This document shows, piece by piece, positions 21,330 through 33,533 of a stretch of DNA of 64,000 bases. Source of the DNA: Euglena gracilis (lineage: Eukaryota > Euglenida > Euglenophyceae > Euglenales). The position numbers were made by a program, and so were the translations under genes. Each line of letters starts with the position of its first letter. The stretch's first letter is position 1. The notes under the pieces were generated by a model. It worked only from the letters and a program-made list of their open reading frames with translations, was not told where the DNA came from and ran no database searches. The DNA is taken from positions 31,582,012 to 31,646,011 of the forward strand of contig CP154954.1 in NCBI GenBank assembly GCA_039621445.1, written 5' to 3'.

Positions 21330-22720
21330 GCAGCACATCATATGGTGGTGTTCACCGCCATCGGTTACAAAGCTTCCACCGGTGTGGCTGCTTCTGTGAC
21401 AACAAGATTGAACCACAAAGCTGTGTAGCTGCACACTGTTTTCTAAACCACAACCCAAATAACACACAAACCACAAGCCTCCAAGTTTTTGTGAGTGTTT
21501 GTTGAAGTTTTCCAGAAACGTTGCCAACTGCCCAGAAACTGGCTTTGTGTTGCTGTCAAAAACTCACGTGTACGTGATAAAAAACCATGGCGACTCGACA
21601 CCTCTATTTAAGAAGTTTTACCAGAGCTGGAGGGCTAACTCCACACCACGCCACACCATACCACACCTCCTCTCCAAATCATCCTCAGCAAGAAGAATGA
21701 TAGGTGTACATGAGGCAACACATTCCAAACTGTTCAGTGCCAGCTTCAAATTTACAAACAGGATGCGGCTGAGAACATATTGCACCATCGATCGGATGCA
21801 ACCTGCAGCAAGGGAGTGACAAAAAAAGGAAAGCAGAAACAACTTCAACGTTATGAATACATAACTTTCCGAAGATCTGACGAAAAAAAATGGGAAAGTT
21901 CTGACATGTGCTGATTATAATTATGATTATAATTAGTGTATATAATTACCATCACCATGATTGGTGAGTGTGGCCTCTATAAATGTCCATAAACAGGTAT
22001 AGGAAAAATTGGTTGACCTTGCAATCTTGGAGCCAAGTTTTGGCAAAAAAAACCAAATTTTCAGGGGCCAAATTGTAGGGTACAGAGGGGGAGCAAACTC
22101 CCTAAGTTGGCAACGTCCCGAGGGAGTAGGTATACCACACATATGGTTAGCAAAATTTCCCCAGTCAGGGCGTTCAGCAGCATGGCACCACAGCCAAATG
22201 CGGTGCTGTGGGAGGGGTGACACCAGGCCAAGCCACCCCATTTACGACCAACGCTGCAAATCTCTGCCCCCAGAAATCTCGAGGAACAGCAGCAAGAGTA
22301 CAGTGGAAGGCGCGGCATGTGCTCCGGAAGGCCAACAAGTCGGGCAGCGGGCAGCGGCAAGCATCTCCCCACCTCACCCCCATCCACGTCTGGTTTCCCC
22401 CTCCCCACTCCCAGCGTGTGTGGTTGTGTGGCACATCAACCAGGGGCCCTGGAGGAAATGCCTGGCCAGAACCGCAACACATGTGCCAAAGCGTCGTGGC
22501 TCAGGGGCAAAGGACTGTGCGGGGCCCCCTCAAAATCATCTGCGCCCACCTGCATGTGGGGGAGTACAAAGGACTTCAACGAAGTGAAAGGTTGCAAAAA
22601 AACCCACTTTTTCAATGACGGGTGTTATCCACTATTTGATTTGCTGGAAAATTTTGAGGCTCGTTCAAATTAGGGGAGGGGCATTATCAGAGGGAGGGTC
22701 GCTGAGCCCTGATTCCTCAA
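21330..22720. other. No recognised gene
   Basis: The longest frame is plus 22009-22587 (192 aa, Pro/Gly/Arg-rich at its end). The opposite strand is also open. No domain or splice pattern supports either. Confidence 0.3.
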
Positions 22721-22724
22721 GAGA

Positions 22725-23470
22725 AAAGCAGATCATCACCACCAGAGATAACTGCAGATCATCAGCACAACCTTGGCCCCCTTTCCGGATTTTTTTTTCA
22801 ATCACAAACAACTGGATCTAAGCTCTCTGAAACCCTTCCATTTGATCACCACTCGCCACCAGGCCCGATTTATCCAGCCAACAAGGGGTCCAAAATGGGT
22901 AGGATTAGCCAACCCCACCCCTCCCCCATCAGTTGTAACTTCTGTATGTTGCCGAGGTAAGCTTTTGGTAAATAAAAAAATGATTTCCCCAAAACTTGGC
23001 CAGAACAAATGTATCTCTTGACACTCTATTCCCATTTTTGTGTGCTCCATTTTGACGTGGGCTGCCCACGCACCTGGTCCACATTGTGGCTCGTTTTTGT
23101 GAACCAAAATGTCTATCTTCTACTTCGGGTGTCCTTGGGCCGTTTTTTTTTGGATCATAAAATTGATTCTTTCAAAACATTGCGAAAGTGAAACATATCA
23201 AATGCAATGTCCGTAAAATCTAAAAAGTAGCCCTTGGAACGCCCTATTCAACCGGACCTTGCTTTTCCAAAAACTCCACGTGCAGCCCGAAGAATGACCA
23301 TTTTAGGGGGTATTTCGGGTCAAAATTTGATGCTTCCAAAATACCTCAGAAATGAAACAAAAAACAAAGGAAATGACTGGAGACTTAAAACGAAGCCCTG
23401 GGAACACCCTATCAAAAAGTATTTTGATATTCCTTTAACTCCAGCCAGAGTTATGGCCATTTAATATTTG
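22725..23470 (+). repeat. Family R200, copy 3 (diverged)
   Basis: It contains the family modules in order: a gcagatcatcaccacc start, GGATCTAAGCTCTCTGAAAC, a CTTTTGGTAAATAAAAAAAT segment, and two CCCTAT marks at about 23247 and 23408. It is more diverged than copies 1 and 2 and lacks the GGCC minisatellite. Confidence 0.65.
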
Positions 23471-23474
23471 AATG

Positions 23475-24380
23475 GCACCATGTATGTGCTTTATTTTGTT
23501 TTGATTTTCTATGTTTGAAATTTTAATTTTTATTGCTTGGTATTGCTTGTTTTCATTTTTTCTGTTTTATTTTTCACTGAAATATTGTCTCTTTTTTTCA
23601 TTTTCATTTTAATTAAATTTTTCATTCATATTATTTCACATATACATATATATGTATCATGTTATTATTTATTCTGATTTCCATTATCTTGTTATTTTTG
23701 CTCTTGTTCTATTCTTGTCAGTTTTCCATCTTCTTGTTCTTGCTGTTTTAAATTATTTTTAGTATGTTTTATTCTTTTGATGGTTTTTTTTAATTTTTAG
23801 ACTTTGGATTTTTGTATTCACTTTTCCACTTTTGCAACCTTCAAATTTTTGTATCGTCTTTATTTTCCTTTTTTACGTCATTTCAGGATTTGAATGGTGG
23901 TTGTACGTTAGACAGGTATCATTTGTCTGTCAATGATTTGACTGTTGCCCACCAGCGCAACCACCTTGTGTTGTGTTGTGTTGTGTTGCCTTCCATCATC
24001 AACCCAGATTGTTATTTGCATAAAAGGCTCAGCACTTATCGAAATCTTTTTGTTGTCAACAGGTCGGCGCTCCTTTATGGTGCTTTTTTCAAAACCATCA
24101 TCACCAAAAAAAAACACACATAAAAACCGACATAAAACAGATAACATAAAAAAAAGTCAATGGGGATGTGCAAGAGGTTGCCTCTGGGTCTGTCTACTTG
24201 TGCATCAAAAATAATAAATTGAATCCAGCAATCTAACAAACTCTCCCTGTTTGCCATTATCACAACCTCCCCACCAAGGGCCAGAGCCATAAATCCAAAC
24301 CAAACCAAACCAGAATCGGATTTTGAGAATTGCAGTGACAAAGTTGACTGTGTGACCAGAACCTTGGTTTCGGTGTATCC
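23475..24380. other. T-rich spacer, no recognised gene
   Basis: Strong T bias on the plus strand (23500-23880), then low-complexity DNA with a GTGTT run (23967-23988). Frames at 23812-24214 are not assignable. Confidence 0.4.
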
Positions 24381-24385
24381 CCTTG

Positions 24386-25079
24386 CCGGGGGGGGGGATC
24401 TGACTGGGAACAATTGCCGACGGGAAAAATTCTGCCGGGAAAAAAATTGGACGAATCCTTAAAATGCCGGGAAAAATCCTGAACGCTCGCTTAAACCAGG
24501 TGGGAAAAAATATTGGACAGCTGAAAAAACCACAAAGGTTTTGCGCCGACCAGCAGTTGAACGAGAAAACATGGCTGCACCTGGTGAAATCAAACAGAAA
24601 GCGTACATTCCGCTGGGGTGATAAGACTGCCGTGTTGACAGACACGAAGCGGTTTCTGGCACACAACTTATGCACAGGGTCTCTTTGGGGTGGAGTGCAC
24701 GCTGTGGGCTAACGCACGCTTCAAAAGGGTTTGGGGCGGTTGGGAAGGACAGCTTCCTGGCAGGGTTGTTTTTTTTCTGTCCCTTGGGTTTTGATTGCAA
24801 GCAGACATAAAAAAACATGCAATTTACAAAATAAATTTGAAGAGCAGAGGCAGGAGGTACAACACCGATTCCAGGAAGAAGAATTCCTGCTGCAAATCGG
24901 CGCGCAGCGCCGAAGATTTTCTTTGGGGGAAAATCATTCACTGGAGGAAATTGGACTTTCCTTAAATCTGCCGGGAAAAATCCTGGACGGATCCTTAAAA
25001 AGGCGGGGAAAATCCTGGACAAAATTTCGTCCAGAACTTTTCCCACAACATTTTTCCCATACAAGTTCCCCCCCCCCGG
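24386..25079 (+). mobile_element. ~700-bp repeated element R700, copy A
   Basis: Bounded by CCGGGGGGGG at 24386 and CCCCCCCGG ending at 25079. Both subterminal regions carry direct repeats of CGGGAAAAATCCTGGACG type. Copy B at 30926-31630 is nearly identical throughout. The minus strand is open over much of it (24459-25235) but the peptide repeats IFPAFLRIRP-like blocks derived from the DNA repeats. Non-autonomous; family not recognised. Confidence 0.7.
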
Positions 25080-25089
25080 TATTCCTGCA

Positions 25090-27300
25090 CAGAGTTCTGG
25101 CACCTTGAGGAGAACATTGACTGCTTGGAACAGCGCCAAACAGAGCTCACGTGTGTGCACAGCAAAGCAATACAGGGGTGCAGTCTGTGTGGTGGCGCAC
25201 ACAGAACATCCAGGAACGTCCTCCGCCACTGCCAACCCATCGCCTGAAATAGGGGTCCAGCAAGGAAGAAAGCAACTTATTTTTCAAAATTTTCAGGAGT
25301 GATGACTTTTTGAACCAGCTTGAGTGATGACTTTTTGAACTGAGAAATATACGTGGCAGGCGGGTAGCAGGAGCCCCCTGGGGGGGGGGGGGGCTGCTAC
25401 CCACGACCATGCATCCTCCACATGCAGGGTCACATCTTCATGGATGACCCTTTCAGGTTGCTGCGGAAAAAAAAAGAGGGTCCTCCAGACACACACCGTG
25501 GGGATGACTTCCCAGAGTGCCCCCTCTGGCTGAACATCAAGGGGCACGTTCAGTGAGGGGCTTCATCTCAGCAGCTGGTGCGGATAAAAAAAACCCAAAC
25601 GAACCAAATTCAAATACAAGCAAGCAAGCAAGCTTGTAAACAAACGAGATTGACAGCCAGACTGACCCACCCGGGGTTCCCCACGTGGGGCTGAGCTTGG
25701 GATGGGGTCCCGTCCAAGGTCAAAACTGGAAAAATGCCAAATAATCATCAATTTTCGCAAAACAAAAATTTTAATGCGAAGGTTTGAGCTGAGGAGTGCA
25801 TTCGATGTCCGATGTGGTCAGGTCTTTTTTGCTTTTCCCTTTTTGAAGCAAAGAAAATATGTTGTCATTTATACGACCTTTGGGAAGCTGGACAGGAATG
25901 AGTTCAGTGGAAAGGGGGTCCAGAGGGTAACAGGGGGTGGGGATAACGCAGGAGAATTTTTTCCAAATCATGCAAGATTATGCGGTAATTTATTATGCTG
26001 GATTGTGCGGAAAAAATCGGAGTAAAAATGAAAAAAATGGGTGTTATTTGCATTCATGCAAAGTCAAAGCCTGCAACTTTGGCCTGAAATGATGCCCAAA
26101 TACGTCCGACGTTGGCCCAGAAGAGCCCAAAAACAGCCCGATTCATCCAACGCTCATCATTATTCTTTCAGCAACATCCAACACTGAAATTAGCCCAAAA
26201 TGACACAAAATGGCTCCAAAATGAACCAGATTAACAAAAATTAGCCTAAAAAGGTGCTGAACCCCCAAAGAGATGTGACCTGTGCCTTATTATCGGATCT
26301 GTTGATGGAAATCTCCAAGGGTTAGGGGCTTATTTGGGGGGGTCCTGTTTTGGGATTTTTCTTTGACCGACCTTCTTCAGGTTCCCAAATACATACAAAT
26401 TTTTACAGCACTTTGCGCCATGTGAAACTGCTCTCTTATTGAGACTTCAAATGATTTTTGAGTCTAAAAGTGCCAAAAGTTTCAGCGATCACATCATTTT
26501 TGCACCAAAAAAGGGGTTGTCAGATATTTTCGCGGTTTCGGGTCGGGGGTGTCATTTTCGGATTTTTGGTTTGGTTGGCTCAGGGGGGTCATACTTTGGG
26601 GGTTTCATGGGGGAAGCATGTGCAAAAAAAACTAGAAAATAATATTGGACCATATATGGCACTCTCCTGGGCTTCAGGATCTCATGGTTTCCTCCCTTCC
26701 AGAATGACAAAGTGTTGTAGTAAACCCCCCAAAAACAAAAATAACAATAATAATATGATCATAAAGTAAAACACCCACAGGGATATATGGAAGCTAGGGA
26801 TTAAAAAAACTTCGGGGGGTAAACCTCCAACTCTAAACTGATGAGGGCTGAAAAAAATTCAAAGGGTGAAAAATTGCAGACAATGACATTTGAACTGTGG
26901 AAAATGCAAAAATAATGAGCAAACCTGAAAAATTTGAGTGGAAAAACAACATCTCCAAGGCAAGTGCCAGCGTGATTTTTGGCTTTCTTGAAGGAGGGGT
27001 GGGTACATCAGACCCCCCCCAAATCTGACATCTGGGAATGGTCTGCAGCAACCACATTGACCCTCTAGGAGGGGGGATTGAAACCCCTCCCCACAATCAC
27101 CTTCCTCAAAGAAAGGGCTTCCCAAACATCCTCCTGAGGACCAACTTTTGACTGCCCTAATAGTTCCTCCGCACCAAATGGGCCAAAGAAAACGAAAAAG
27201 AGTGTACAACAAATTGGAGAAAATAAAGAAAACCATGAAATAATAAAGGAAACAAAAGGAGCATTCATTGTGCAAGGGAGGGCCTTTTCTTTATTGAATT
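25090..27300. other. Mostly featureless; one hairpin and TGCGG-type repeats
   Basis: A gggtagcagg...gctgctaccc inverted repeat around a G-run lies at about 25361-25403. ATTATGCGG motifs occur at 25977, 26016 (diverged) and again at 27318 and 27329. Short frames (for example plus 25702-26025) are unassigned. Confidence 0.35.
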
Positions 27301-27330
27301 TTCCCAAAAAAAAACAAATTATGCGGGATT

Positions 27331-27694
27331 ATGCGGTCCCCTGCTTGCAAGAAAGGTTGCCAGCTGGAAAAACGTTGCAAGCTGGCTGTACCCCATCCAC
27401 ACCCCCCTTCCGCAGGTGGTTCCCTTTGGTTTCAGTGGCCCTGGTGGGAACGAAAGGGAACGAAAAAAAAACCGGAACCCAAAGCACTCGAAGCTCATCA
27501 CTGCCATGCACTGTGCTCTCAGCGAAGACCTCCACCCCTTTGCCCTCGCACAGAACGAGGCCAGGCAGTTGGGCGTGCACTTCTACCACGTCGCGGCCGG
27601 TGAACAGCAAGCAACTCTCATCCTGCACACTGAGCCAGCCAACTGGGGAGGTGAGGTACTCCAGGTTAGCGCAGCACTCCTGCAAAGGCAATGA
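27331..27694 (+). CDS. Unassigned coding-like ORF
   Basis: The frame ending at 27694 reads KLITAMHCALSEDLHPFALA then QLGVHFYHVAAGEQQ and ANWGGEVLQVSAALL, with normal composition. The opposite strand is open as well (27691-27329: MPLQECCANLEYLTSPVGWL). I cannot decide between the strands and recognise neither. Confidence 0.2.
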
Positions 27695-28059
27695 GGCTGT
27701 TGTTCAATATTGTTGCTTCAATATTTTGGTGCTAACTGCCCCCAGCATAAATTTTGTTAATATCCTTCTTTATGAGGATTTCTCCTTTGATTGGATCTTT
27801 TCTTGATCGACCCAAAGTGTTAGACCGATGGTTTATGAGATACGGGGAAGGGGGATTGGTTAATGCGAACTCAATGCCATCAGGAAATAATTTGGCAAAT
27901 AGACAAATTCTGCATTAAAAAAAATGGAACATAAAGACGATTGCTGTGGGAGTGTAAAATCAATGCACGATAGCAGGAAGGTGATACGTTGCGTGAGAAG
28001 GGGAGCTAAACCATGCAAACCCTTTTAGACCCTTTTAAACCCTTCTATTTAGAACCCTT

Positions 28060-28660
28060 TCAAAATAGGGTAAGGGATTGAGTTGGGGGTTTGGGTTAGA
28101 GTCAGGGGGTTAGGGGTTAAGTTTAAGTGGTTAAGGTGGGGGGGGGGGTTTGTAGGGTTAGAGTTGGGCAGTCCAGTTTGTCTCAGAAAGACCCCAGCGA
28201 CCCTCCAGTGTGCAGATGATCCAATTAACTGAGGGGGTGGGAACAGGAATCCCCTTCCGAGACAGTTCCTGACCCAAAAATGACCCCACCATTAAAACCA
28301 AAACTTCCAAATACAAAAAAAGCATCAACTAACTTGATGTTTTAGAATCCAACTGTCCAAAAAAAAATGCAAAAAGACCCACACAATCCACACTTCTGCA
28401 TTTCAAAAAACGTTCAATTAAAAGTGCATTTTAAAAAAAAATGTAAAAAATTTGCCTAGGTCAGGCAATCCAGTTCGGCCACCGAAACACCCTCAGAAGT
28501 GGTCGATCCGGGTCAAAACAATTGGATGATTTAATTCTCCAGGGGGCCTGAACCCCCCCCCATTGCCTATCTCCTGGGATCAGAGTAATGGGTTGAGGGT
28601 TATGGTTAGGGTTAGGGTTAGGGGATGGGGCAGAGTTAGGGTTAGGATTAGGATTGGGGT
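28060..28660 (+). repeat. Degenerate TTAGGG-like tracts
   Basis: GGGTTA-type steps at 28065-28165 and 28590-28655 include three consecutive GGTTAG units near 28605. These look like eroded interstitial telomere-type repeats. Confidence 0.55.
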
Positions 28661-28694
28661 CGCTGAGCTTTTATCTCTCTGGAGTAAGAGTGAA

Positions 28695-29930
28695 GCTCAC
28701 CAGTTTGGACCTCTTGTCAGTTGAATAACTTGGGCCTGGCAGGGAGTGGAGGGGGAGGGGGTCAAACGGAGGTGAGTCAAAAAGCCGGGATGCAGTCGCT
28801 TGCAATTGAAGAAAATTCTTTGAACAGGGCCGTGGTCATGGTGATAATCTGCAGTTCCCATTACTGGGGGGGGAGGAGGGTTCAACCCTTCCCTTTTTCC
28901 CCGGTGGGATTAGCCACCCCCCCCCCCAGATTTGACTCTGCCATTCCACTGGGTTGAGATTTTGGTTCAAACAGATTTTTCAAAAATATCGCAAAAAATA
29001 AACTCCTCAAATATAAAACCTGGGGGTTTCATAATTAGGGGGGGGGTTATTCTTTCTTGAGATATTTTTATCAAGAGATTCGAGAAATATATAACCCCCA
29101 GGCTTTATATTTGGGCATAAATTTCAAGACCCTCAAGGGGGGTTTGGGGGGGTTTGGGGGGGGGGGTTGTATTTGGGTGGGAAAATCAAATTTCCAAAGC
29201 GCATATACAATTTTGCCCAAATTGCACCATTTTTTGGCAAATTTCCAGTTGATGACCATTTTTGGAGAGGAAAAAAATGTCAAAATCATCCCCTGAAAGT
29301 GTAAGGAAATGCTGGAATTGTCGGGATTTTTCCCTTCTGCTGTTTCCCAGAGGGGGTGGTTATATTTGGCGAAATTTCAAAACCCAAAGGGGGGGGGTTA
29401 TCAGGGGGGGGGGGTTACATTACTTCCGAAAGCATCTGCCAGACCAAATGTACCCTGGAGACCCTCTATCACCCCCAACACACCATTTTGGCTGCCACCT
29501 GGCCGTGTTCTGGCTCGTTTTTGTGGCCCCCAAAACGGCCATTTTTTGGGGGGGGGGTGTTTTAGGCCGTTTTTCGGGTCAAGGATCGATTTTTTCAAAA
29601 TATCTTGGAAGTGAAATAAAAACAGAAGGAATGTCCAGCGACCAAAAAAATGAAGCTCTTGAATTGCCCTATCAAACCATATTTTAACTTTTTTGCCGAT
29701 TCTTTTGTTTAGCTCAAGTTATGGCCATTTTTCAGTCATTTCTGGGGCCATCTTTGGGTTGTATTGGGGTCAAAAAAAATCAGTCTTTCTGAAATACCTC
29801 AGAAAGGAAGCAAAATCAAAGGAAATGTCCAGCAACCTAAAAGAAAGCCCTTTGAAATCTAATGGTAATATCATCTAATGGTAATTTGATTCCCCATATT
29901 TTCACGGACAGCTCAAATTTTGCCACTTAT
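28695..29930. repeat. Family R200, copy 4, internally rearranged
   Basis: The 5' module (28695-28860) is in reverse orientation relative to copies 2 and 3, while 28895-28995 and 29430-29930 run forward, with CCCTATC at about 29664. Between them are G-run blocks and a duplicated TTTGGG motif (29040-29165). Its continuation is spread across 30.2-32.7 kb by later insertions. Confidence 0.6.
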
Positions 29931-29955
29931 GGTCGTTTCGCTCCAAATTCTGTAA

Positions 29956-30230
29956 ATTTGGCCCAGGCTTCTTTTTAAGACCCCCGGGGGGGGAGGGGGG
30001 GTCCCCCCACCCACCCAGGGTGGCGCGGGGCCCCCGGGGGGGGGGGGGGGGCGGGGACCCCCCAACATCGGGCCCATTAAAGGCAATTTTCAAAAATTTT
30101 CTGCGCTTTGCGCCGAAAAGGTATACCCGGCGCCTCCGGCGCGGGACCCCCCCCCCCCCGGACCCGGACCCCAGACCCACCCACCCCCCCCCGGGGGGTC
30201 TTCTGACTTTAAAAGAAGCCTGATTTGGCC
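29956..30230. mobile_element. 259-bp hAT-type MITE, family M1, perfect 8-bp TSD
   Basis: CAGGCTTCTTTTTAAGAC begins at 29964; the inverted end finishes at 30222. TSD atttggcc lies at 29956-29963 and 30223-30230. The interior closely matches the 3238-3519 copy, including both gcgc hairpins and the GGTATACC core. It is inserted in an R200 unit. Confidence 0.92.
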
Positions 30231-30345
30231 TGTTTTGAATTGGCCAATTTGGGCCATTTTGGGGTCAAAACATCAACATTTTCAAATATCTCCAAAATGT
30301 GGCCAGTCGAAGCAAATGACCCTCAGGACCTTGCATCACCAAGTA

Positions 30346-30764
30346 AACCCCCCCTGAATAGAAGCCCCCCCCCCGAATAGAAGCCCCCCCCTCAGTTTTC
30401 AACCAAAATTCCGAATAGTCCCCCCCCCCGAATGGTAGGCCCCTGCCCGTGGATCTGTCAATTGGGTTGGGACAGATGGCAATTTGGTTTCTTCAGGCAT
30501 TGGTTAAATGAGGGTTGGGTGATTTTATGTTTCATGATCCAATGCATCCACAAGAGTAACATTTGCAGCAAATTTGACATGGTTTGGAAAGGTAGGACAT
30601 GTGGACCACACAAATAATTTTCTTCGATAATTCTCGGACCCCCTGGTTTTCGACCATTTTTCCGAATAGTGCCCCCCCCCCCCCCGAATAGAAGCCCCCC
30701 CCCTCGGTTTTCGACCAACGTTCAAATAGAAGCCCCCGGCGGCTTCTATTCAGGAGGGGGGGTT
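30346..30764. mobile_element. ~420-bp inverted-repeat element with GAATAGAAGCC motifs
   Basis: Left end AACCCCCCCTGAATAGAAGC (30346) matches the inverse of the right end (GGCTTCTATTCAGG...GGGTT, 30741-30764) apart from a 2-bp indel and G-run length. Further CCCCGAATAG(AAG) copies sit just inside each end (30371-30435 and 30660-30700). TSD not resolved. Confidence 0.65.
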
Positions 30765-30925
30765 ATAGCCTCCTGGACCAGCTGCACGGCTGGCCCCAAT
30801 ACAATACAGCCCATTTCAGTCTTTTTTGGGCCCCAAAAAATCAAAAGCTTCAAAATGATAGCCAATCCCTTAAAAGCCCTGGCTGATGTTATTTTGATTC
30901 CCCGCAACTGAATGCCAGGCCGATA

Positions 30926-31630
30926 CCGGGGGGGGGGGGGAAATCTGACCGGGAACAATTGCCGACGGGAAAAATTCTGCCGGGAAAAATATTGGACGAA
31001 TCCTTAAAATGCCGGGAAAAATCCTGGACGCTCGCTTAAACCAGGTGGGAAAAAATATTGGACAGCTGGAGAAAAAAAAACCGCGAAGATTTTGCGCCGA
31101 CCAGCAGTTGAACAAGAAAGCATGGCTGCACCTGGTGAAATCAAACAGAAAGCGTACATTCCGCTAGGGTGATAAGACTGCCGTGTTGACAGACACAAAG
31201 CGGTTTCTGGCACACAACTTATGCACAGGGTCTCTTTGGGGTGGAGTGCACGCTGTGGGCTAACGCACACTTCAAAGGGGTTTGGGGCGGTTGGGAAGGA
31301 CAGCTTCCTGGCAGGGTTTTTTTTCTGTCCCTTGGGTTTTGATTGCAAGCAGATAGAAAAAAACATGAAACTTACAAAATAATTTTGAAGAGCAGAAGCA
31401 GGAGGTTCAACACCGATTCCTGAGAGGAAGAAGAATTCCTGCTGCAAATCGGCGTGCAGCGCCGAAGATTTTTTTGGGGGATCATTCACTGGAGGAAATT
31501 GGACTTTCCTTAAATCTTCCGGGAAAAATCCTGGACGGATCCTTAAAAAGGTGGGAAAAATCCTGGACAAAATTTCGTCCAGAATTTTTCCCACAACATT
31601 TTTTCCCATACAAGTTTTTCCCCCCCCCGG
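30926..31630 (+). mobile_element. ~700-bp repeated element R700, copy B
   Basis: Nearly identical to 24386-25079 in the same orientation. The flanks are ...gata|CCGGGG and CCCCGG|tagg, consistent with a 2-bp TA duplication (weak, since copy A does not show it on the left). It interrupts an R200 unit (caactgaatgccaggccga). Confidence 0.72.
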
Positions 31631-31658
31631 TAGGTGCCCCACCTGGCCGGGCACCAGA

Positions 31659-32274
31659 CTGCCAGCAGGGGGGAGAAATTGCACATCGGGAGGTCGAAAA
31701 TTGCAGTGCAAAAAAAATTGCACAAAATTGCACAAAATTGCACAAAATTGCACAAAATTGCACAAAATTGCACATACCAGAAAAGCCATACCAGAAACCA
31801 GAAAAGCTGCATATTCTGCAAACTTACCTGGTCGGTTCACCCAAAAAGTTGCAACCCAACCAGCCGTGGCAATATGCGATGGCACTACTTACGCCATTCA
31901 TCCTGAATTTGTTCATCATCCAGCGGAAAGACACAACAATTCATACTGAGAAACTACCAAAGCATCTAATACGAACCTGTTTGTAGAACGCCTATTGCTC
32001 CTTTGCGAATTGGCCGATTGGGTTTGAAAACTGAGTAAACCAACAATGAACAGCCTTTGAACGGACATTTTCACTACACATCAGTTTCCCAGCAAAAAAA
32101 AAAACGGTGAGTTCTCAATTACATCAAAAACTGACATTTTCCAAAACAAAATGTCCCGGGACATGTGCAATTAATTGCACAAAATTGCAAAAAATTGCAC
32201 ATTTCGGGAAAATCGAAAATTGCACAAAATTGCAAAAATTGCACGGTGCAATTTCCCCCCCCCCCTGCTGCCAG
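31659..32274. mobile_element. 602-bp hAT-like element with CACAAAATTG arrays and 7-bp TSD
   Basis: Ends are CAGGGGGGAGAAATTGCAC (31666) and the inverse of CAGGGGGG...AAATTGCAC (to 32267). The direct repeat ctgccag lies at 31659-31665 and 32268-32274. Decamer CACAAAATTG arrays lie inside the left end (about 31715-31775) and, more loosely, the right end (32165-32250). The central 31790-32150 part has no recognised gene. Confidence 0.78.
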
Positions 32275-32275
32275 C

Positions 32276-32700
32276 CAGGCCGCGCCAGGCTGGCCTGACC
32301 CGCCAGGCCGGGCCGGGCCGGGCCGAAGGCCGCCGGCAACCATACATCTGCTCAAACATCAAAATTTTACTGCCCAGGGCTGCCGAGTCATCAAAAGCGC
32401 ACAATAAGAAATTACAAGCCTGTGCAATGCCCTATCTGATGGTACCTGGCTTTCACACGGCCAGCTAGAGTTACAGCCCGTGTTCCACGTAAATTTTTGA
32501 CCAGGCTTTTGGCCTTTGTTGGTCCGTTTTGGGCCAAAACTTGACAAAAAACCCAATTCTCAAAATATCTCAAAAATGAAGCAAAACCAAACAAAACGTC
32601 CGGAGACCTGCTAAATTGAAACCCTTAAAACGCCCTATCTCATGGTATTTTGATTTTCTTGCAACTCCCCGCCTAGCCCGAGATATGGCCAATTTTCGCC
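32276..32700 (+). repeat. Family R200 tail, continuation of copy 4
   Basis: A GGCC/GGGCC minisatellite (32276-32335) is followed by acatctgctcaaacatc, CCCTATC at about 32430 and 32630, CAAAATATCTC and AAACGTCCGGAGACC. This matches the 3' half of copies 1 and 2 and supports one array split by insertions. Confidence 0.65.
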
Positions 32701-32849
32701 TAAACAGGCTTCTTTTTACCAACCCTGGGGGAGGAGGGGTGCCTTGTGCTGTGGGGTGCCTGTCCACAGCAGGAACCCCCCAGGGAGTCAGTTTTGGACC
32801 CTGGTGCCTGCTGACCAAGCCAAATTTCCTTTGAAAACAGCCATTTTGG

Positions 32850-33205
32850 GGCGCCGGAGCATTTGGAGCCGGGGGGTGTGCTATAGCACTACCCACCCCA
32901 AAACCCAACCACAAATTTTGTCAAGCTTTTGAGACAAGAAAAAGAGGTGCTAAAACCTTCTGTAGATCCCCCCCACACAGCCAAAAACCGGGGGGGGGGG
33001 GATAATCGGCCGGTCCCCCACCAGGCTCCTCCGGCTGAGGAAGGGGCGGTGCTTTCCAAAAAACCACAAATCACAGCGTAGTGGTTGTTTTGGGCCCCAG
33101 CTGGGTCCGATGCAGGCAAATTGCAATGTTGCAAAAAAATGTTTGCACCCCAGCGCCGTTGGCGCCGGAGATGTGATGTGGCACCACCCACCCCAAAACC
33201 CAACT
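32850..33205. repeat. Two copies of a CACCCACCCCAAAACCCAAC motif with gcgcc hairpins
   Basis: GCGCCGGAG...GCAC(T/C)ACCCACCCCAAAACC occurs at about 32850-32912 and 33158-33202 in the same orientation, suggesting element ends or a local duplication. A lone M1-type end (CAGGCTTCTTTTTACC) is at 32708. Confidence 0.45.
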
Positions 33206-33533
33206 CCCCCCATTTGGGGGGGATGTGATCAGACGTGTCTAACTTTTCCATCCCTAACCAAAAATGGGGGGATTTCGACTGGGGGAAATCTACAGAACCG
33301 GAAAAAAAAAAACATGCCAGGTGCCAGCAATTGTCACCTTTTCCAGTTATTTTGGAATTTGGAGGTTCGCCCTCTGGAAATACACATATGTACACCACAT
33401 TTTGGTGGTAATCCTGAGATTCCTGGACCCCTGGGTCGTTTTGCCGAGAAAAATGAGGTTCATTAGTGCAGCTCTGTAAGGCCAAAGCCTTGGCTCAAGG
33501 ACACTGCACCCTTCTTGTGCCTTTTTTAATGAC

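Noticed and set aside
24459-25235. 258-aa minus-strand gene in R700
   Set aside because: Much of the peptide repeats with the DNA motif (IFPAFLRIRP-like), and in copy B the frame continues into unrelated flanking sequence.
31715-31775. CRISPR-like array of CACAAAATTG
   Set aside because: The repeats are contiguous 10-mers without unique spacers and there are no cas-like genes; it is a subterminal transposon array.
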